From contig DALTYD010000006.1 in assembly GCA_029986255.1 (NCBI GenBank), positions 1-37,356 of the forward strand: DNA of 37,356 bases, given 5' to 3'. Origin of the DNA: Methanocorpusculum sp. Lineage in GTDB: Archaea; Halobacteriota; Methanomicrobia; Methanomicrobiales; Methanocorpusculaceae. Under the pieces are notes generated by a model. The model had not been told where the DNA came from. It was given only the letters and a program-made list of their open reading frames with translations, and did not search any database. The translations under genes were made by a program, and so were the position numbers. Shown piece by piece: positions 35,882 through 37,356 of the stretch (positions within the stretch are counted from its first letter, which is position 1; every line of letters begins with the position of its first letter).

Positions 35882-36964
35882 TTAGCTCCTAGTGACAATA
35901 ATTCCGGTGTTGTCCACTTTGGTTTCGACGGCGATTTCAAGATCAAGCTTGGATAAAATCCTCTGTACCTCAGTTGTTGATTTTTCGGTGACGATGCAGA
36001 TAGAGGGACCAACGGAGCTCATTGCTACGAACTCAATGTCAGCCTTTCGCAGGGTATTCATATGACTATAGAGAGTAAAGGTGTGATGTTGAATTTCCGC
36101 TCGTTTTGAACCGCGGAATTCAATTTCCCACATGATGTCTCCCATTTTTTTGAGATTACCTCGAACTAGTGAGGGGATCATATCCATCATGAGGAGATAT
36201 GCTTTGAGTTCGCGGTCGCGATAGTCGAGGGTTCGGGCTCGATTCATTAGCAGTGTGAACTCTTCTAGGCCAGCGTTATAGTTTTCAGCGTGAATTTGTG
36301 GGATCACTATGAATACATTTTTTCCTTCTGCGAATGAATGGTTGAAAATGCGGGTGAGTCGATCTCCAACGAATGTCATCCCACCGAAGAGACTCGCAGC
36401 AGATCCTACTCCTGTCTCAAATCCAAAAGCTAATTTTCCTTCTTCATTGGTTTCTTCAACATAATTGTGACCGATGATCATACGCACGTCTTCTTTGCTT
36501 AGTGGACATCCTATGGCTTCATTCATAGCAGTTACGACAGCAGTTGCCAAGGTGCATGTAGAGCCAAGGCCCACATGTTCGCGACCGTGATCTTCTGTTT
36601 TTATGAGGAAACCTCCTGTGTATCTTGTGACTTTTTTAAATGCAGCGACAAGATGTTCTATGAGATATCTACGTGAGGATTCAATGATGATCTCATGTTC
36701 TGTGCAAGAAACGGTTGCTTCACAATAGATCTGGATGGCAAAACCAAGTCCCCCTCCGCCAGGTGTACCGGGGCTGAATCGATTCATGTCGAGTACTGAG
36801 AGATGAATGCGTGCCGGTGCACGGGCTATTATGGTATTTCCTATTGGATATGGTTTATGGGTGGGATTGATGTCTGCGGTGTGTAGGAATTCCCCTGGAT
36901 AAAATGAGTGGAACTCATATTCAACGAGATCGAGATCTCCCCCTCGAATCTTCATCGTAGTCAT
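35882..36964 (-). CDS. GHMP-superfamily protein, beta-RFAP synthase-like paralogue
   Basis: 360 residues. It starts with about 45 residues not seen in the window's beta-RFAP synthase, then shows the same order of motifs: APARIHLSVLDMNRFSPGTP with GGGGLGFAI, the glycine-rich HVGLGSTCTLATAV (about residues 132-145), FGFETGVGSAASLFGGMTFV, and C-terminal AMSSVGPSICIVTE. The resemblance to mptG (TPSRLHITLIDLN, HSGLGSGTQ, GLSSFGPTLFTI) is family level only. It may be a beta-RFAP synthase-like enzyme with a different acceptor or a small-molecule kinase; I cannot decide. ATG 36964 is the first start; ATG 36955 is equally possible. No ribosome-binding site. Confidence 0.75.
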   Translation of the reverse strand: MTTMKIRGGDLDLVEYEFHSFYPGEFLHTADINPTHKPYPIGNTIIARAPARIHLSVLDMNRFSPGTPGGGGLGFAIQIYCEATVSCTEHEIIIESSRRYLIEHLVAAFKKVTRYTGGFLIKTEDHGREHVGLGSTCTLATAVVTAMNEAIGCPLSKEDVRMIIGHNYVEETNEEGKLAFGFETGVGSAASLFGGMTFVGDRLTRIFNHSFAEGKNVFIVIPQIHAENYNAGLEEFTLLMNRARTLDYRDRELKAYLLMMDMIPSLVRGNLKKMGDIMWEIEFRGSKRAEIQHHTFTLYSHMNTLRKADIEFVAMSSVGPSICIVTEKSTTEVQRILSKLDLEIAVETKVDNTGIIVTRS

Positions 36965-37356
36965 AAGTTATACTACTTTATGTAGTTCATAAGTACTTAT
37001 AATAATATTTGGTTATATTGTATTGATCATTATCTTCAAATCTTAATATGATCATATTACAATATATATATACATTCAATTAATCTATCATATTCAATAT
37101 TATCATAATTTTTTACTAGCATTATAATTATTTAACCACTAATTTACCAACTATTTTTTGTATTTTTTTTATTATATTTAATTTTATCTCACTTATCTAT
37201 GTATATATACATTTTATAAATGTAATTTTTAATGAAAGATTATCTAGAGATGGAAATATTCTCTCTAATAATTCCTGAAAAATCGAAAATTAAATCTATA
37301 ATTAAATCTATAATATTTCTAACAAATCATTTTAGTCTTGTATCATCGATTGTGTT
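36965..37356. other. Extremely AT-rich upstream region
   Basis: Almost only A and T, with many TATA-like strings, so the promoter of the GHMP gene cannot be singled out (ATTATTATAAG near 37000 on the minus strand is a candidate). No gene, tRNA or origin-type repeat is supported. Confidence 0.5.
37289..37312. repeat. Tandem 12-base repeat
   Basis: ATTAAATCTATA occurs twice in direct succession (37289-37300 and 37301-37312). It is short and in AT-rich DNA, so it may be slippage, but it is exact. Confidence 0.6.

Overview
The window looks like part of the chromosome of a euryarchaeal methanogen, most likely a Methanomicrobiales relative. Archaeal information-processing genes (mcm, hef, xpd, archaeal/eukaryotic-type glycyl-tRNA synthetase, the archaeosine pair tgtA-arcS, archaeal UMP kinase, an archaeal RNase P RNA) sit with two tetrahydromethanopterin-biosynthesis genes (beta-RFAP synthase and MptD). 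Bacterial-type uvrA, uvrC and an EctB-like aminotransferase fit the mesophilic methanogen pattern. The DNA is AT-rich. By my own calls only about three quarters of it is functional sequence, many gaps are 0.4-1.2 kb, and several gaps contain recognisable broken genes. That suggests ongoing gene loss, as in host-associated or endosymbiotic methanogens; this last step is inference.

Layout. 1-5.5 kb: 3' part of uvrA, convergent with a PlsC-like acyltransferase, then a coupled mtnP-dadD pair (salvage of SAM-derived nucleosides) and tRNA-Ala(GGC). 6.2-7.2 kb: beta-RFAP synthase. 7.8-11 kb: EctB-like aminotransferase and an Orn/Lys/Arg-type decarboxylase on the minus strand. 11.5-19.4 kb: hef, glyS, uvrC and pyrH, all minus, separated by empty AT-rich gaps. 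20.5-23.8 kb: compact mcm-mptD-TatD operon. 24.3-25.7 kb: a small cysteine-rich ORF, a broken YkgJ-type gene and the RNase P RNA gene in a GC-rich island. 26.1-32.2 kb: tgtA-arcS operon, then xpd and ogt, overlapping or tightly spaced. 32.2-33.8 kb: decayed sequence with at least two broken reading frames and one unexplained GC-richer block. 33.9-37 kb: popT (DUF368) convergent with a nucleotide-sugar epimerase and a second beta-RFAP-synthase-like GHMP protein, ending in a very AT-rich upstream region.

Themes: DNA repair and replication (uvrA, uvrC, hef, xpd, ogt, mcm), tetrahydromethanopterin synthesis (mptG, mptD, possibly the second GHMP gene), tRNA maturation and modification (RNase P, tgtA, arcS), and nucleoside or nucleotide metabolism (mtnP, dadD, pyrH). 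No CRISPR array, intact insertion sequence, prophage or rRNA was seen.
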